Source: Chryseobacterium sp. LJ668
GTDB lineage: Bacteria > Bacteroidota > Bacteroidia > Flavobacteriales > Weeksellaceae
DNA length: 64,000 bases
Direction of reading: 5' to 3'
NCBI RefSeq assembly: GCF_019613955.1
Contig: NZ_CP080443.1
Coordinates: 1,426,001-1,490,000 of the forward strand
Positions within the stretch are counted from its first letter, which is position 1. Every line of letters starts with the position of its first letter. The notes below the pieces were generated by a model. That model saw only the letters and a list, made by a program, of their open reading frames with translations. It did not search any database and had not been told where the DNA came from. This document shows positions 50,172-61,120 of this stretch, one piece after another. The translations under genes were made by a program, and so were the position numbers.

Positions 50172-52322
50172 TTAAAATTTGTAAGCGATTGTTCCTAAGA
50201 AGTTCGCTAAAATTTGCGGGTTAGCGGTTGAGTATCCTGTCCAATAGTGCTCACTGGTAATGTTGTCTACTTTAACTCCAATTCTGAATTTCTTGGCATC
50301 GTAAAATGCGTTGGCATTCAAAACGAAGTATTTTGGTAAAATGAAATCTCCTGTTACATTATTGTCACTGGCATAATTTCCACCAAATCCGAATCCAAGA
50401 CCTTTTGCTTTTCCATCAACAAATTGATAGGCTAGGTTGAAATTTGCATTCCAGAAAGAACCCGCTGTTGTTGGTCTAAAATCTGTTGATTCATCCACCG
50501 TATCGTTGTAAGCCAAACCGCCGACCAGTGAAAAACCTTTTACAAGGTATGCATTAACTTCCAATTCAAATCCTTTACTGAGTGTAGATGCGGCCTGCTG
50601 TTGTACTGAAACAAAGTTCGGAGCATACTCTCCCGTGTACAGGAGTTGATTTTTCACTTTAATATTATAGTAAGAAACCGTTGCATTGAATCTATTTTTG
50701 AATAAACTCGCTTTGAAACCACCTTCAAACTGATTTCCTGTTTCAGGATCAGAAAGTGATGTATTGCCAATTACATCAGAAGTATAGTATCCGTTAGACT
50801 TGAAAGAGTTTTGATAGTTTCCGAAAACAGAGAAGGTACCTTTCACTATTTCGTAAACAATTCCTGCTTTTGGTGAAAATGCGGATTGGTTGAATGCTTT
50901 CTCAGCATTTGGTCCGGCCGTTCCTCCCAGATAATCGTTATTTTCATAACGAAGGCCTGCCATAATGTGCAAATTTGCGATCGGAGTAAATAAGTTGGAA
51001 ACATATCCTGAATAAGTATTCAAATCTCTTAAATAATCATAAGTAGAAAAATTTGCAGAATTTGCATAAAGTGCAGACAAAGCGTCGGCATTCATTCCGG
51101 AATAATCTGCACCTGAAGCTGCTACAGCATCAAAATTAGAGTTCAAATATTTGTAACGTAATCTTTCTGTTGTTCTCATATAATCAAAACCAACAACGGT
51201 TTTGTTTTTCATCCCATTTGAAAAATCATAATTGAAGTTGAAGTTTTGTTGAATTTGGAACCAAGATTTTTTACTGTCGTTTGTAGATTGGTCGGCTCTT
51301 GCAACATTATATGAAGAAGATGCAACATCATAAGCAATCGAAAAATAAGGGTTGTAACCGTCAGAATAAGAATCAGAATTATTGATGTAAGTATTTGAGG
51401 TGATATTGTCGGTAATCTTCCATTTTACATTTCCGAAAATATTAGAATTTCTTGCAGTCATATACAAATCTTTTCCTGTATAAGATTCTTTATAATCTAA
51501 ACCTGCAACTTTTTCCAAATCTTTCATATTATCAATTCCGTTCAAAGATTTCGGCGAAAGATAGAAGAAATAAGGATTTGCCGTTACTCGGTTTCGAAAC
51601 AACTCATAATCAACATTCAGCTGAACTTTGTCGGAAACATTCCATGTCAAACTTGGAGCAAACGTTGTGTACTGATTTCCTGCATTAGGTTTCGTGAAAT
51701 TCCCTTCGTTGGTATAAGCTGTATTTACGCGGAAAAGTAAGTCTTTTGTAATCGGAGCGTTGATATCTGCTGTTGCTCTGTAGGTGTTATAACTTCCTGC
51801 AGAAGCAGAGACTGCACCAAAGAAATTTTGCTGAGGCTTTTTTGTCACTCTATTAATAAGGCCCCCATAAGAGGCTACCGTACTTCCGTATAGTGTTCCT
51901 ACAGGACCTTTTAAAAATTCCAGAGTTTCTACATTGATAGCATCAATTGTAGAAGTAACGGGAGCAACTACGCCATTTCTTGTAGAAGCCTGAGAAGGAA
52001 AACCTCTCAAAACAAAAAATGAACCACCGTCTCCGGCTCTTCCTGTTGGATTCCACATTTTCTGCAAACCAGTTACATTTCTATAAGCATCATCTACAGT
52101 GAAAATATTCTGATTTTCCAAAATTCCTTTGTCAATAGAAGAATAAACTTGCGGGTTTTCGATGAAACTTATCGGCATTTTGTTAGAAGACTCGGTATCA
52201 AGTTTTTTTACCATCTTATTGATGATTACTTCTTCTATATTTTTTAAATTGACAGAATCTTTTTCTTGTGCAAACGATATCATTGAACCTAACAGCGATG
52301 CGCAAACCAATAGTTTTTTCAT
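50172..52322 (-). CDS. TonB-dependent siderophore receptor
   Basis: The 716-residue outer-membrane protein has a signal peptide (1-18, SFAQ), a plug domain with VLRGFPSQ and INVETLEFLKGPVGTLYGS, which are typical of ferrichrome/FhuA-like receptors, and a C-terminal beta-barrel ending in FLGTIAYKF. It imports an iron-siderophore complex with TonB energy; the ligand is not shown. The TATATTTG -7 box (reverse strand, 52339-52346) and TCTAAATAA at 52361-52369, mirrored before the PepSY gene, suggest iron control. Confidence 0.93.
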   Translation of the reverse strand: MKKLLVCASLLGSMISFAQEKDSVNLKNIEEVIINKMVKKLDTESSNKMPISFIENPQVYSSIDKGILENQNIFTVDDAYRNVTGLQKMWNPTGRAGDGGSFFVLRGFPSQASTRNGVVAPVTSTIDAINVETLEFLKGPVGTLYGSTVASYGGLINRVTKKPQQNFFGAVSASAGSYNTYRATADINAPITKDLLFRVNTAYTNEGNFTKPNAGNQYTTFAPSLTWNVSDKVQLNVDYELFRNRVTANPYFFYLSPKSLNGIDNMKDLEKVAGLDYKESYTGKDLYMTARNSNIFGNVKWKITDNITSNTYINNSDSYSDGYNPYFSIAYDVASSSYNVARADQSTNDSKKSWFQIQQNFNFNYDFSNGMKNKTVVGFDYMRTTERLRYKYLNSNFDAVAASGADYSGMNADALSALYANSANFSTYDYLRDLNTYSGYVSNLFTPIANLHIMAGLRYENNDYLGGTAGPNAEKAFNQSAFSPKAGIVYEIVKGTFSVFGNYQNSFKSNGYYTSDVIGNTSLSDPETGNQFEGGFKASLFKNRFNATVSYYNIKVKNQLLYTGEYAPNFVSVQQQAASTLSKGFELEVNAYLVKGFSLVGGLAYNDTVDESTDFRPTTAGSFWNANFNLAYQFVDGKAKGLGFGFGGNYASDNNVTGDFILPKYFVLNANAFYDAKKFRIGVKVDNITSEHYWTGYSTANPQILANFLGTIAYKF

Positions 52323-52338
52323 GAAGGTTATTTTTTTG

Positions 52339-52369
52339 CAAATATATAGTTTTTAATTATTCTAAATAA
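52339..52369 (-). promoter_or_regulatory. Promoter and possible Fur half-site of the TonB receptor gene
   Basis: On the reverse strand TATATTTG (52339-52346) fits TAnnTTTG. TCTAAATAA (52361-52369) is the reverse complement of TTATTTAGA before the PepSY gene (50080-50088). Fur binding is inferred from similarity to TTATTTAGA-type boxes. Confidence 0.4.
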
Positions 52370-52420
52370 AATATAGTATTGATATTTGTCATAATATTTG
52401 TAAAGTTGTATTTACTGAAT

Positions 52421-52456
52421 AACAAAAAACCGCTTCAACTGAAGCGGTTTTTTGTT
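52421..52456 (-). terminator. Terminator of secA
   Basis: Perfect 16-bp stem AACAAAAAACCGCTTC (52421-52436) / GAAGCGGTTTTTTGTT (52441-52456) with AACT loop. Confidence 0.9.
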
Positions 52457-52475
52457 ATATTTTATAATTGATCTC

Positions 52476-55400
52476 TTATGCTGGAATTTCTCCTCTGTAT
52501 AAGAATGAAATTATTTCTTTATTCATTTTGTCAACCATTTCGCTGAACAAATGGAAAGATTCCTGCTTGTAGATTACTAATGGATCTTTTTGCTCGTACA
52601 CCGCTCCCTGGGAAGATTTTCTCAAATCATCCATTTCACGAAGGTGTAGTTTCCAGTTTTCATCGATGATTGATAAAGTGATGTTCTTTTCGAAATCATT
52701 GATTAAGCTGTCACAATTGGTGTCGTGAGCTTCTTTCAAATCTGTAACAATCGTTAAAGTTTTCACTCCGTCTGTGAAAGGAACCTGAATCATTTTAAAC
52801 ATTGAACCCTGGTTCTGATACACATTCTCAATAATAGGGAATGATTTTTCTTTCAGAAGATTCAGCTTCATATCGTAGTCAGCCTGAGCTGCTTTAAAAA
52901 GAAGATCTGTCAGTTCAGGAATCTGTTTAGATTTAAAATCGTTTTCAGAAACAGGAGATTCCATCGTGAAGTTTTTAATCACTTCAAATTCAAAATCTTT
53001 AAAGTTTCCGGTTGCTTTTCCTTTTGCTACAATAGAATTTGAAACGTCAAAAATCATGTTGGTAATATCGTACTTCAAGTGATCTCCGAATAAAGCGTTC
53101 TTTCTTCTCTTATAGATTACGTCACGTTGCTTATTCATTACATCATCGTACTCAAGAAGTCTTTTTCTTGTTCCGAAGTTGTTTTCTTCCACTTTTTTCT
53201 GAGCTCTTTCGATAGATTTAGAAATCATAGAATGCTGAATAACCTCACCATCTTTATGACCCATTCTGTCCATCATTTTAGCAATTCTTTCAGAACCGAA
53301 TAAACGCATTAAGTTGTCTTCCAAAGAAACATAAAACTGAGAACTTCCAGGATCTCCCTGACGTCCTGCTCTACCTCTTAACTGTCTGTCAACACGTCTT
53401 GAATCGTGTCTTTCTGTTCCGATGATCGCTAAACCTCCAGATTCCTTTACTTCTTTGGAAAGCTTGATATCGGTACCACGACCAGCCATGTTGGTTGCAA
53501 TCGTCACAACTCCCGGCTGACCTGCTCCCGCAACAATTTCTGCTTCTTTCTTGTGAAGCTTAGCATTCAACACCTGGTGCTGAATTTTTCTTAATTGAAG
53601 TGCCTTTGAAAGCAATTGTGAAATCTCAACTGACGTAGTACCTACTAAAACAGGTCTTCCTGCTGATGTTAGGTTCTCGATTTCTTCAATTACCGCGTTA
53701 TATTTTTCTCTGTTGGTTTTGAAAACCAAATCCTGCTTGTCATTTCTTTGGATCGGACGGTTGGTAGGAATTACCACAACGTCCAGCTTATAAATCTGCC
53801 AAAGTTCACCGGCTTCCGTTTCTGCTGTACCCGTCATTCCCGCAAGTTTGTTGTACATACGGAAATAGTTTTGAAGGGTTACCGTTGCAAAAGTTTGAGT
53901 TGCTGCTTCGATTTTTACGCTTTCTTTCGCTTCAATCGCCTGGTGAAGACCGTCTGAATAACGTCTTCCTTCCATGATACGACCGGTTTGCTCATCAACG
54001 ATTTTCACTTCACCGTCAATCACGACATATTCGTCATCTTTTTCAAACAACGTATATGCTTTCAATAATTGACTCATCGTGTGAACACGCTCAGATTTTT
54101 CTGCAAATTCGGAAAACAGTTTTTCTTTAGCTTCAAATTCCTCTTCTTTAGATAAATTTTTAGCTTCTACTTCTGCGATTTCTGTTCCGATATCCGGAAG
54201 AACAAAGAAATTGTTGTCTGAATTTCCTTGAGACATGTATTCAACGCCCTTATCCGTAAGATCTACCTGGTTGTTTTTCTCTTCGATAACGAAATAAAGA
54301 TCTTTATCAACAATTGGCATATCACGGTTGTTATCAGCCATGTATTGAGCTTCAGTCTTCTGAAGCAATGCACGGTTTCCGCTTTCGGATAAGAATTTAA
54401 TCAATTGTCTGTTTTTGGGCAAACCTCTGTAAGCCTGAAGTAATTTGAATCCTCCTTCTTTCGTGTTACCTGCAGCAATTAATTTTTTAGCTTCATTAAA
54501 AATTGCAGAAACTGTTTTTTTCTGAACCTCAACAATTCTGTCGATAGATGGTTTAAGAACATCAAATTCCTGTCTGTCTCCTTGAGGAACCGGACCAGAA
54601 ATGATCAAAGGTGTTCTTGCGTCATCTACCAATACAGAGTCAACCTCATCCACAATGGCAAAGTTTAATTCTCTTTGTACCAGTTCGGTAGGTGAAGCCA
54701 CCATATTGTCTCTCAGATAATCGAAACCAAATTCATTATTGGTTCCGTATGTAATATCTGAATTGTATGCTTTTCTTCGTCCGTCTGAGTTGGGTTGATG
54801 GTTATCAATACAGTCGATTGATAATCCATGGAATTGGTATAATGGTCCCATCCACGCGGAGTCTCTTTTTGCCAAATAGTCATTCACGGTTACTACGTGA
54901 ACACCTCTTCCGGGAAGTGCATTCAGATAAATAGGAAGTGTACCAACCAAAGTTTTACCTTCACCGGTTGCCATTTCGGCAATTTTACCACTGTGAAGAA
55001 TCACCCCGCCGATAAATTGAGTGTCGTAATGCACCATATCCCATAAGATTGGGGTTCCGGCTGCATTCCATGAGTTTTTCCAGACTGCTTGATCCCCCTG
55101 AATTTCAACGAAATCTTTAGTTGCAGCAAGTTCTTTGTCCCAATCTGTAGCCGTTACGCGAATTTCTCCGTTCTGAGCCCATCTTCTGGATGTTTCTTTG
55201 ATCAACGCAAAAGCTTCCGGAAGTACCTGTAAAAGAACTTTTTCTTCAATCTCATAAGATTCTTTTTTCAAAGTTTCTATTTTAGAGAAAAGAGCTTCTT
55301 TTTCATCAACATTTTTTGAGTTTTTGATCTGCTCTTTAATTTCTTCTATTTGAGTTGTAATCGTGTTGGTTGCTGTTTTTATTTTATCTTTAAATTCAGC

Positions 55401-55547
55401 GGTCTTTTCTCTCAAACCGTCATCAGACAATTGCTCAATGCTCGGCTCAATCGCTTTAATTTTTGTTACAACTTTTTTTACTTCTTTTAGGTCCTGCGCT
55501 TTTTTATCTCCCAAAAACCCTTTAAGAACTTTATTTAAAAAACTCAT
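52476..55547 (-). CDS. secA: Preprotein translocase ATPase SecA
   Basis: The 1023-residue protein is the motor of Sec export. Walker A is [14 protein letters not shown], with [31 protein letters not shown] and the [10 protein letters not shown] motif. It is about 120 residues longer than E. coli SecA because of inserts (a coiled segment at about 40-105 and one near 330-420), usual for Bacteroidetes. The C-terminal zinc-binding domain (CxCx8CH) is absent; the chain ends in [10 protein letters not shown] short gene for a DUF2795 protein lies upstream. Confidence 0.97.
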   Translation of the reverse strand: MSFLNKVLKGFLGDKKAQDLKEVKKVVTKIKAIEPSIEQLSDDGLREKTAEFKDKIKTATNTITTQIEEIKEQIKNSKNVDEKEALFSKIETLKKESYEIEEKVLLQVLPEAFALIKETSRRWAQNGEIRVTATDWDKELAATKDFVEIQGDQAVWKNSWNAAGTPILWDMVHYDTQFIGGVILHSGKIAEMATGEGKTLVGTLPIYLNALPGRGVHVVTVNDYLAKRDSAWMGPLYQFHGLSIDCIDNHQPNSDGRRKAYNSDITYGTNNEFGFDYLRDNMVASPTELVQRELNFAIVDEVDSVLVDDARTPLIISGPVPQGDRQEFDVLKPSIDRIVEVQKKTVSAIFNEAKKLIAAGNTKEGGFKLLQAYRGLPKNRQLIKFLSESGNRALLQKTEAQYMADNNRDMPIVDKDLYFVIEEKNNQVDLTDKGVEYMSQGNSDNNFFVLPDIGTEIAEVEAKNLSKEEEFEAKEKLFSEFAEKSERVHTMSQLLKAYTLFEKDDEYVVIDGEVKIVDEQTGRIMEGRRYSDGLHQAIEAKESVKIEAATQTFATVTLQNYFRMYNKLAGMTGTAETEAGELWQIYKLDVVVIPTNRPIQRNDKQDLVFKTNREKYNAVIEEIENLTSAGRPVLVGTTSVEISQLLSKALQLRKIQHQVLNAKLHKKEAEIVAGAGQPGVVTIATNMAGRGTDIKLSKEVKESGGLAIIGTERHDSRRVDRQLRGRAGRQGDPGSSQFYVSLEDNLMRLFGSERIAKMMDRMGHKDGEVIQHSMISKSIERAQKKVEENNFGTRKRLLEYDDVMNKQRDVIYKRRKNALFGDHLKYDITNMIFDVSNSIVAKGKATGNFKDFEFEVIKNFTMESPVSENDFKSKQIPELTDLLFKAAQADYDMKLNLLKEKSFPIIENVYQNQGSMFKMIQVPFTDGVKTLTIVTDLKEAHDTNCDSLINDFEKNITLSIIDENWKLHLREMDDLRKSSQGAVYEQKDPLVIYKQESFHLFSEMVDKMNKEIISFLYRGEIPA

Positions 55548-55661
55548 AGAATTTGTTTTTAGCTCAAAACCTCAGGTTTCAAGCATATTAAAATTACACT
55601 CGCTGGTGTATGTTTGTATTGAAAAAGCTTTAAGCGTATTGCCTAAAGCCTGATGCTTTTA

Positions 55662-55883
55662 TTAATATTCGTCTTCGTTCCAAAGATAATCTTCGTCTGT
55701 AGGATAATCGCTCCAGATCTCATCAATAGCATCGTAAACTTCTCCTTCATCCTCAATCGCCTGAAGGTTTTCTACAACTTCCATCGGTGCACCAGTTCTG
55801 ATTGCATAGTCGATAAGTTCTGCCTTCGTCATTGGCCAAGGTGCGTCACTTAGGTATGAAGCTAATTCTAATGTCCAGTACAT
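55662..55883 (-). CDS. DUF2795-type small acidic protein
   Basis: 73 residues: MYWTLELASYLSDAPWPMTK and ELIDYAIRTGAPMEVVENLQ, then an acidic Asp/Glu/Tyr-rich tail. The pattern is the DUF2795 family, of unknown function, common upstream of secA in Flavobacteriia. TACTTTTG on the reverse strand (55899-55906) fits the -7 box. Whether it is co-transcribed with secA (115-bp gap) is not clear. Confidence 0.85.
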   Translation of the reverse strand: MYWTLELASYLSDAPWPMTKAELIDYAIRTGAPMEVVENLQAIEDEGEVYDAIDEIWSDYPTDEDYLWNEDEY

Positions 55884-56021
55884 AATTTTTTATTTTTGCA
55901 AAAGTATAAAAATAGGTTATATTATAAACTTTTTTTATGACTTGATTTTCAATTCTTTTATTAAATTTTATCTATACTTAACAACAAGTGCTTCTGCAAG
56001 CAAGATTGCGATAGATTGAAG

Positions 56022-57047
56022 TCATTTTCTCAAAAACCATTCCATAAATTTTTTTATGCCATTTTGGAAGTTTGTTGTTGGATGGTAGCCGATTAAATTT
56101 TTTGCCTTGGTGATATCTGCATTCGTTTTTTTTACATCTCCGGGTTGTAATGGGAGAAATTTTCTATGTGCGGTCTTATTAAGGTTTTTCTCAATTTCAG
56201 AAAGCATTTGAGAGAGTGTGATGACTTCGCTTTCACCAAGATTAATGATTTCATAGATGTTTGCGTGCTTTTCTAAATATAGAATTGATTTTAAAACTCC
56301 ATCAATAATGTCATCAATATAAGTGTAATCTCTGGCTGTATTACCGTCCCCGTAGAAAGGAATTTCCTGATCCTCAAAAATGAGTTTTGCAAACTTATGT
56401 ATCGCTAAATCAGGTCGCTGTCTTGGGCCGTAAACAGTAAAAAACCTCAACTGTATCATATCAATCTGATAAAGGCTATGATAAACGTGGCCTAAAATTT
56501 CACCACATTTTTTGGTAGCAGCATAGGGCGAAATGGGTTTGTCTACATTGTCAGATTCTGAAAAAGGTATTTTTGTATTGTTTCCGTAAACGCTTGATGA
56601 TGAAGCGCAAATAAACTTTTTAATTCCAAACTGATTGCACAATTCCCAGAGATTTATTGTACCTCGAATGTTAACTTCTTCGTATTCTAAAGGTCTTTCA
56701 ATGGATGGGCGTACCCCGGCAAGTGCAGCCAAATGGATAACTAAGTCAATTTTATGATTTGCAAAGATTTCTTCTAAATTTTTTTTGTCTCTGATGTCTG
56801 TATGATATAAAGTGTAATACTCTGATTTAGAGCTGGAAATTAGATTTGTAATATCACTTTGTTTATCAGAAAATTTAAAATCAGTATTTTTTTTTATGGA
56901 ATGTAGAGAATTTTTAATTTTTATTTTATAATCGTAAAAATCATCGAAATTGTCAATGTTTATGACAGAATGTCCATTTTCTAATAATTTTTCAACTAGA
57001 TGGGAACCAATAAATCCACTTCCTCCGGTTACAAGATAAGTCATCAA
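56022..57047 (-). CDS. NAD-dependent sugar-nucleotide epimerase (UDP-glucuronate 4-epimerase-like)
   Basis: The 341-residue SDR protein has NAD-binding GGSGFIGSHLVEKL (8-21), the Ser/Tyr/Lys catalytic set with ASSSSVYG and Tyr-x-x-x-Lys in YAATKKCGE, and FTVYGPRQRPDLAI, the hallmark of UDP-glucuronate 4-epimerases. Product: probably UDP-galacturonate or a related sugar for surface polysaccharide. It has two ATG codons in a row (57047, 57044). TACTTTTG on the reverse strand (57062-57069) fits the -7 box. It stands alone, with the divergent DUF2797 gene upstream. Confidence 0.9.
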   Translation of the reverse strand: MMTYLVTGGSGFIGSHLVEKLLENGHSVINIDNFDDFYDYKIKIKNSLHSIKKNTDFKFSDKQSDITNLISSSKSEYYTLYHTDIRDKKNLEEIFANHKIDLVIHLAALAGVRPSIERPLEYEEVNIRGTINLWELCNQFGIKKFICASSSSVYGNNTKIPFSESDNVDKPISPYAATKKCGEILGHVYHSLYQIDMIQLRFFTVYGPRQRPDLAIHKFAKLIFEDQEIPFYGDGNTARDYTYIDDIIDGVLKSILYLEKHANIYEIINLGESEVITLSQMLSEIEKNLNKTAHRKFLPLQPGDVKKTNADITKAKNLIGYHPTTNFQNGIKKFMEWFLRK

Positions 57048-57131
57048 TGTTTTTTAATATGCAAAAGTATAAATTTAAACCATTTAAATAGATAATTGAT
57101 TAATTTTACTTCAAATAGTAATATATATAGC

Positions 57132-57929
57132 ATGCAGTTTCGAGGACAAATTTTAAAAATGACAAGCTTCAACGATCAGCCGATTCAATATTATCTTAAT
57201 CTTTCGGGCGATTTAATTCACATGAATGAATTATTAGGAAAAGAACTGAATGTCAGACATACCGGTTTCCAATGTGTGCATTGTGGGAATGACAGGCCTA
57301 TTTACCGAATGGGCTTTTGTAAAAGCTGCTTTTTTGAAAGTCCGTACGCAAGTGATACCATCATTCGGCCGGAGCTTTCTACTGCTCATCTGGGAATTGG
57401 GGAACGTGATCTTGACGTGGAGAGGCAAATCCAATTGCAGCCTCATACCGTATATTTAGCATATACCGGTGATGTAAAAGTGGGAGTGACCAGAAATACG
57501 CAGATTCCGACACGATGGATCGATCAGGGCGCGACATTTGCTCTACCGATTGCCAGAACTGAAAACCGATACGAAGCAGGAATGATCGAAGTCGCTTTGA
57601 AAGAACATCTTGCCGATAAAACCAACTGGAGAAAAATGCTGCAAGATGATTTCGAAGATGATATTGATTTGGCAGATTTTCAGCAAAAAATAAAAGAATA
57701 TTTTCCTGATGATTTCCAAAAGTTTTATTCTGAAGGAGAAAATATGTGGAAGTTTGATTATCCTTTTTCAAAACCAGAAAAGGTAACTTCTTTTACTCTT
57801 GATAAAAAGCCTGAATTTACAGGAAGACTTACGGGAATTAAAGGACAGTATTTAGGCTTTGATGGTGGAAATTTTATGAATGTGAGAGGACATGAAGGAT
57901 ATGTGATTGAACTTGATATAAAGAATTAA
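57132..57929 (+). CDS. DUF2797 protein with zinc-ribbon-like cysteines
   Basis: The 265-residue protein from ATG 57132 (MQFRGQILKMTSFNDQPIQY) contains a Cys cluster CVHCGNDRPIYRMGFCKSC (about 49-67), probably zinc-binding, and the family segment YLAYTGDVKVGVTRNTQIP/RWIDQGA. DUF2797 has no assigned function. An earlier TTG at 57096 is unlikely. It is 7 bp ahead of the AsmA-like gene, so the two may be one transcript. Confidence 0.85.
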   Translation: MQFRGQILKMTSFNDQPIQYYLNLSGDLIHMNELLGKELNVRHTGFQCVHCGNDRPIYRMGFCKSCFFESPYASDTIIRPELSTAHLGIGERDLDVERQIQLQPHTVYLAYTGDVKVGVTRNTQIPTRWIDQGATFALPIARTENRYEAGMIEVALKEHLADKTNWRKMLQDDFEDDIDLADFQQKIKEYFPDDFQKFYSEGENMWKFDYPFSKPEKVTSFTLDKKPEFTGRLTGIKGQYLGFDGGNFMNVRGHEGYVIELDIKN

Positions 57930-57936
57930 ATATAAT

Positions 57937-60576
57937 ATGAAAAAACCCTGGGTTAAAAAGCTTTTAATAGGTATAGCAATTTTGTTCGGCATTATTTTGC
58001 TTGCAAACTTCGGACTCAATATCTGGCTAAAAACCCAGCTTCCTGATTATATTAAAAAAAATACTGATTACAAGGTTTCTTATAAATCTTTGAATGTTGA
58101 TTTGGCAACAGGCAATATTTATGCTTATGGTATTACCGTTAATAATAAAAACCCACAGAATGTAAGTGTCATTGGGCTACAGGGCACCATTGACACCTTA
58201 AAAATAAGCCGTTTTGGGATTTATGATGCGGTTTTTAATAAAGTAATTGCATCAGACGATCTGCTTTTGGCTCACCCCAATCTCAATATTGTTTTAGCAA
58301 AGCCGGTTGATAAAAAAACCGGAAAGAAAACCAATCCTGTACGCTTTGAAAACATTAGGATCAATAGAGGTACTATTAATATTTTTAAGCACACCAAGCA
58401 AAAGTTCTTAGGGGTTACAGATTTAGATATGTATGTAGAAAATCTCCAGCTGACAGAAAAATCTGTTGAAGATCAGCTTCCGGTAGTTTTTGATCACTAC
58501 AGCATCAAAGGAAAAGACTTTTTCTTTCAGCCCGATAATGTGTACACCATCAGAATCAATAAAATAACAACTAAAAACGGTCAGATGTCGGTTGAAGATT
58601 TCAGGTTGACGCCATTGATCGAGTTTAATCTTTTTAAAAAATTATATCCGAAAAAGCCTCAATTGTATCAGTTTAAAATTCAGAAAATGGATTTTAAAGA
58701 TGTTGTCCTGAAAAAAAATAAGGTGTCACTTGCAAATGCTACTTTCCAAAATCCTGATATTTTGGTATACACCACCAACGCAATTCCGGATAAACTAAAG
58801 AAACCGTTTAATTTTGAATTGAATCTTGATGGTATTAGATTAAACAACGCAAAAATTCAGATTAATAAACCAGACGGAGAAAAACTTTTGTCAGCAAAAG
58901 AAGTCAATTTGAAGATTGATCATTTTGAATTTGACAAAGATATTTCAAAGGAGATTATTCCTGTAAAATACAAAGATTTCAGCTTTTCCGGAAAAGATAT
59001 TCAATATTATAACCATCAGGATATTAACATTGGAAGTATCGCTATAAATCCCAAAAAAGGGAACATACAAAATGTTTCAATAGTTCCTAACGGCTCAGTC
59101 ACAGATAAGTCAACGATGAATCTAAAGGCGCGTCAGATCGCTTTTAACATTAATAAATGGGAAATTGTCGATAAAAAACTCAATCTTGATGTGAAAGATG
59201 TCCTTGTAAATGAAGTTAACGGAACAATAAAATCTGGATCGCCAAAAAAAACAAATAAGAAAGCAGATTTCAACGGAATTCAGTTTCCTGTTCTGGTAAG
59301 AAATGTTACGCTTAAAAATTCAAATATTACGTATGATAAAGACAACCAACCTTTATCTTTTAATAGTCTCAACGCTACAATAAAAAATATCGAACTTACT
59401 CAAAATACGAAGAGTGGAGGATTAGCAGTCAACATAAAAGATTACCGATTTGCGACAAAGAATTTTGCATACAAAACAAAGTTTTATAACATGACGGGCG
59501 GACTGTTGACATTTGATAAAAATAAAATCAGGATCGATCAGTTTGCAATGAAACCTCTTGTTTCCAGAGCTCAGTTTATCAGGATGATTCCGGTGGAAAG
59601 TGATTTGTATGATCTGAAAGCCAGCCAGATAACGGCAGTTGGCAATTGGGAATTGTTTTCAGAGGATAAGTTTTTCCATGCAAACAATGCAACGATTATA
59701 TCTGCGAACGCTAATATTTTCAGAAGTAAAATCCCGGCAGATGACCCGAAAGAAAAGCTGCTGTATTCAAAACTTTTAAGATCGATTAAGATACCGATGT
59801 TCATTGACCAGTTTCAGTTGAAAAATTCAGTTTTAGAATACGAAGAAGATACACCGAAGAGCAGCGGACCAGGAAAACTGACGTTTACCAACTTTAATAT
59901 GAATGTGAAAAACCTGAATTCTGCAAAGATGAAAGGAAAACCTACGCAGGTAGATATCAGAATTGACTGTACGTTTATGAAAACTTCAAAACTTTTTGTA
60001 AGCTGGGGATTCAATACCGCAGATCAAAGTGACCGGTTTTCTATAGCCGGGAAGCTGAATAATATTCCTGCAGCAGCACTCAACGCCTTTGTTGTTCCTT
60101 ATATGAGCATTACAGCAACAGGAACAATTCAGGAAATGTTATTCAATTTTAAAGGAGATCCCCGCGGAATTGGTGGAACATTTAATTTAAAACATCAAGA
60201 TCTTAAAGTTTCAATACTAGATAAAAAGAGCAAAGAGAAAAAGGGAGTGTTGAGCGCAGTAGCCAATATTTTCATTAAATCTGATTCAGGAAAATTCCCG
60301 GAGTCGGTCGTGGTTGAGGACGTGAAAAGAGATCCCACCAAATCGTTTTTTAATCTTTTCTGGAAAGGTATTGAAGACGGTCTTAAGAAAACTCTGATCG
60401 GAATCAATGTAGAAAAAACCGAAAAGGCTGTGAAAGGTACCGTTAATACGGTAAAGGAAGTAAAAGGTGCAGTAATAGAAACGAAAAAAGAAGTGTCTGA
60501 TGAAATAAAAGATGAAAAGAAGAAAGGCATCTTCAGAAAAATGTTTAATAAAAAAGAAAATCCTAAAACTCAATAG
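57937..60576 (+). CDS. AsmA/DUF748-like envelope protein
   Basis: The 879-residue protein has an N-terminal membrane helix (about 10-28, LLIGIAILFGIILLANFGLN) and a long periplasmic part made of repeated beta units, as in AsmA, TamB and DUF748 proteins that are thought to bridge the envelope and carry lipids. The end is Lys/Glu-rich (after residue 810) with low complexity (EKAVKGTVNTVKEVKG). It follows the DUF2797 gene by 7 bp. The assignment rests on layout and the ADLAHPN/FENIRINRGTINIF-type strands, not on a checked alignment. Confidence 0.75.
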   Translation: MKKPWVKKLLIGIAILFGIILLANFGLNIWLKTQLPDYIKKNTDYKVSYKSLNVDLATGNIYAYGITVNNKNPQNVSVIGLQGTIDTLKISRFGIYDAVFNKVIASDDLLLAHPNLNIVLAKPVDKKTGKKTNPVRFENIRINRGTINIFKHTKQKFLGVTDLDMYVENLQLTEKSVEDQLPVVFDHYSIKGKDFFFQPDNVYTIRINKITTKNGQMSVEDFRLTPLIEFNLFKKLYPKKPQLYQFKIQKMDFKDVVLKKNKVSLANATFQNPDILVYTTNAIPDKLKKPFNFELNLDGIRLNNAKIQINKPDGEKLLSAKEVNLKIDHFEFDKDISKEIIPVKYKDFSFSGKDIQYYNHQDINIGSIAINPKKGNIQNVSIVPNGSVTDKSTMNLKARQIAFNINKWEIVDKKLNLDVKDVLVNEVNGTIKSGSPKKTNKKADFNGIQFPVLVRNVTLKNSNITYDKDNQPLSFNSLNATIKNIELTQNTKSGGLAVNIKDYRFATKNFAYKTKFYNMTGGLLTFDKNKIRIDQFAMKPLVSRAQFIRMIPVESDLYDLKASQITAVGNWELFSEDKFFHANNATIISANANIFRSKIPADDPKEKLLYSKLLRSIKIPMFIDQFQLKNSVLEYEEDTPKSSGPGKLTFTNFNMNVKNLNSAKMKGKPTQVDIRIDCTFMKTSKLFVSWGFNTADQSDRFSIAGKLNNIPAAALNAFVVPYMSITATGTIQEMLFNFKGDPRGIGGTFNLKHQDLKVSILDKKSKEKKGVLSAVANIFIKSDSGKFPESVVVEDVKRDPTKSFFNLFWKGIEDGLKKTLIGINVEKTEKAVKGTVNTVKEVKGAVIETKKEVSDEIKDEKKKGIFRKMFNKKENPKTQ

Positions 60577-60610
60577 GTTTCGGGATTTTTATTATTCCTT
60601 TAAAAATCAG

Positions 60611-60961
60611 TTAAAAGTTGTATTCGTCACTTTCATTAATAGGAATATCTCTCAAAAACTTATCGAATTCTTCACCTTCATAATTGCTGTCTGCTCCGTA
60701 AGAATCTATGATGATCCCTTTGTTTCCAGTATTGTCTTCAAGAAGATATAAAACCGCATTGTCATCAGGATTGCTGTCACCTTCAAAACGATATGTTTTC
60801 AAAATTGTCAATTCATTAGGTTGATAGTTTTTTTCAGAATCTTCATATTTCATTTCGCAAGATTCATTCATTCTGAATTCTCTGTGAATTCCTCTCTTTC
60901 TCAATGTTTCCATGACCTGGCTTAGTGTAGTCATTCTGTCGATGTTTTCCGGATTTTCCAT
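60611..60961 (-). CDS. Small hypothetical protein
   Basis: 116 residues, acidic, starting MENPENIDRMTTLSQVMETL with a RKRGIHREF segment, then a beta-rich half (ILKTYRFEGDSNPDDNAVLY). No signal peptide or helix spanning a membrane. I recognise no domain, though similar short acidic proteins are found in many Flavobacteriia. It is convergent to the AsmA-like gene and stands alone. Confidence 0.7.
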   Translation of the reverse strand: MENPENIDRMTTLSQVMETLRKRGIHREFRMNESCEMKYEDSEKNYQPNELTILKTYRFEGDSNPDDNAVLYLLEDNTGNKGIIIDSYGADSNYEGEEFDKFLRDIPINESDEYNF

Positions 60962-61120
60962 AATAATATTTTTTTAAGTAAGTACAATTATTAAACCACA
61001 ATGACATCTGAAATATATTTGAAGAGGAGTTTAACCGACTATAGATTAACAAATATTATCATTTCGGTGGTGAAGAAAGGTATACTATTTGCTTGATGAG
61101 TTTACAAAATTGTACTAGAT

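Noticed and set aside
57250..57771. Frames of 69 to 130 codons overlapping the DUF2797 gene
   Set aside because: Shadow frames of a supported gene on the same or other strand; no independent start context.
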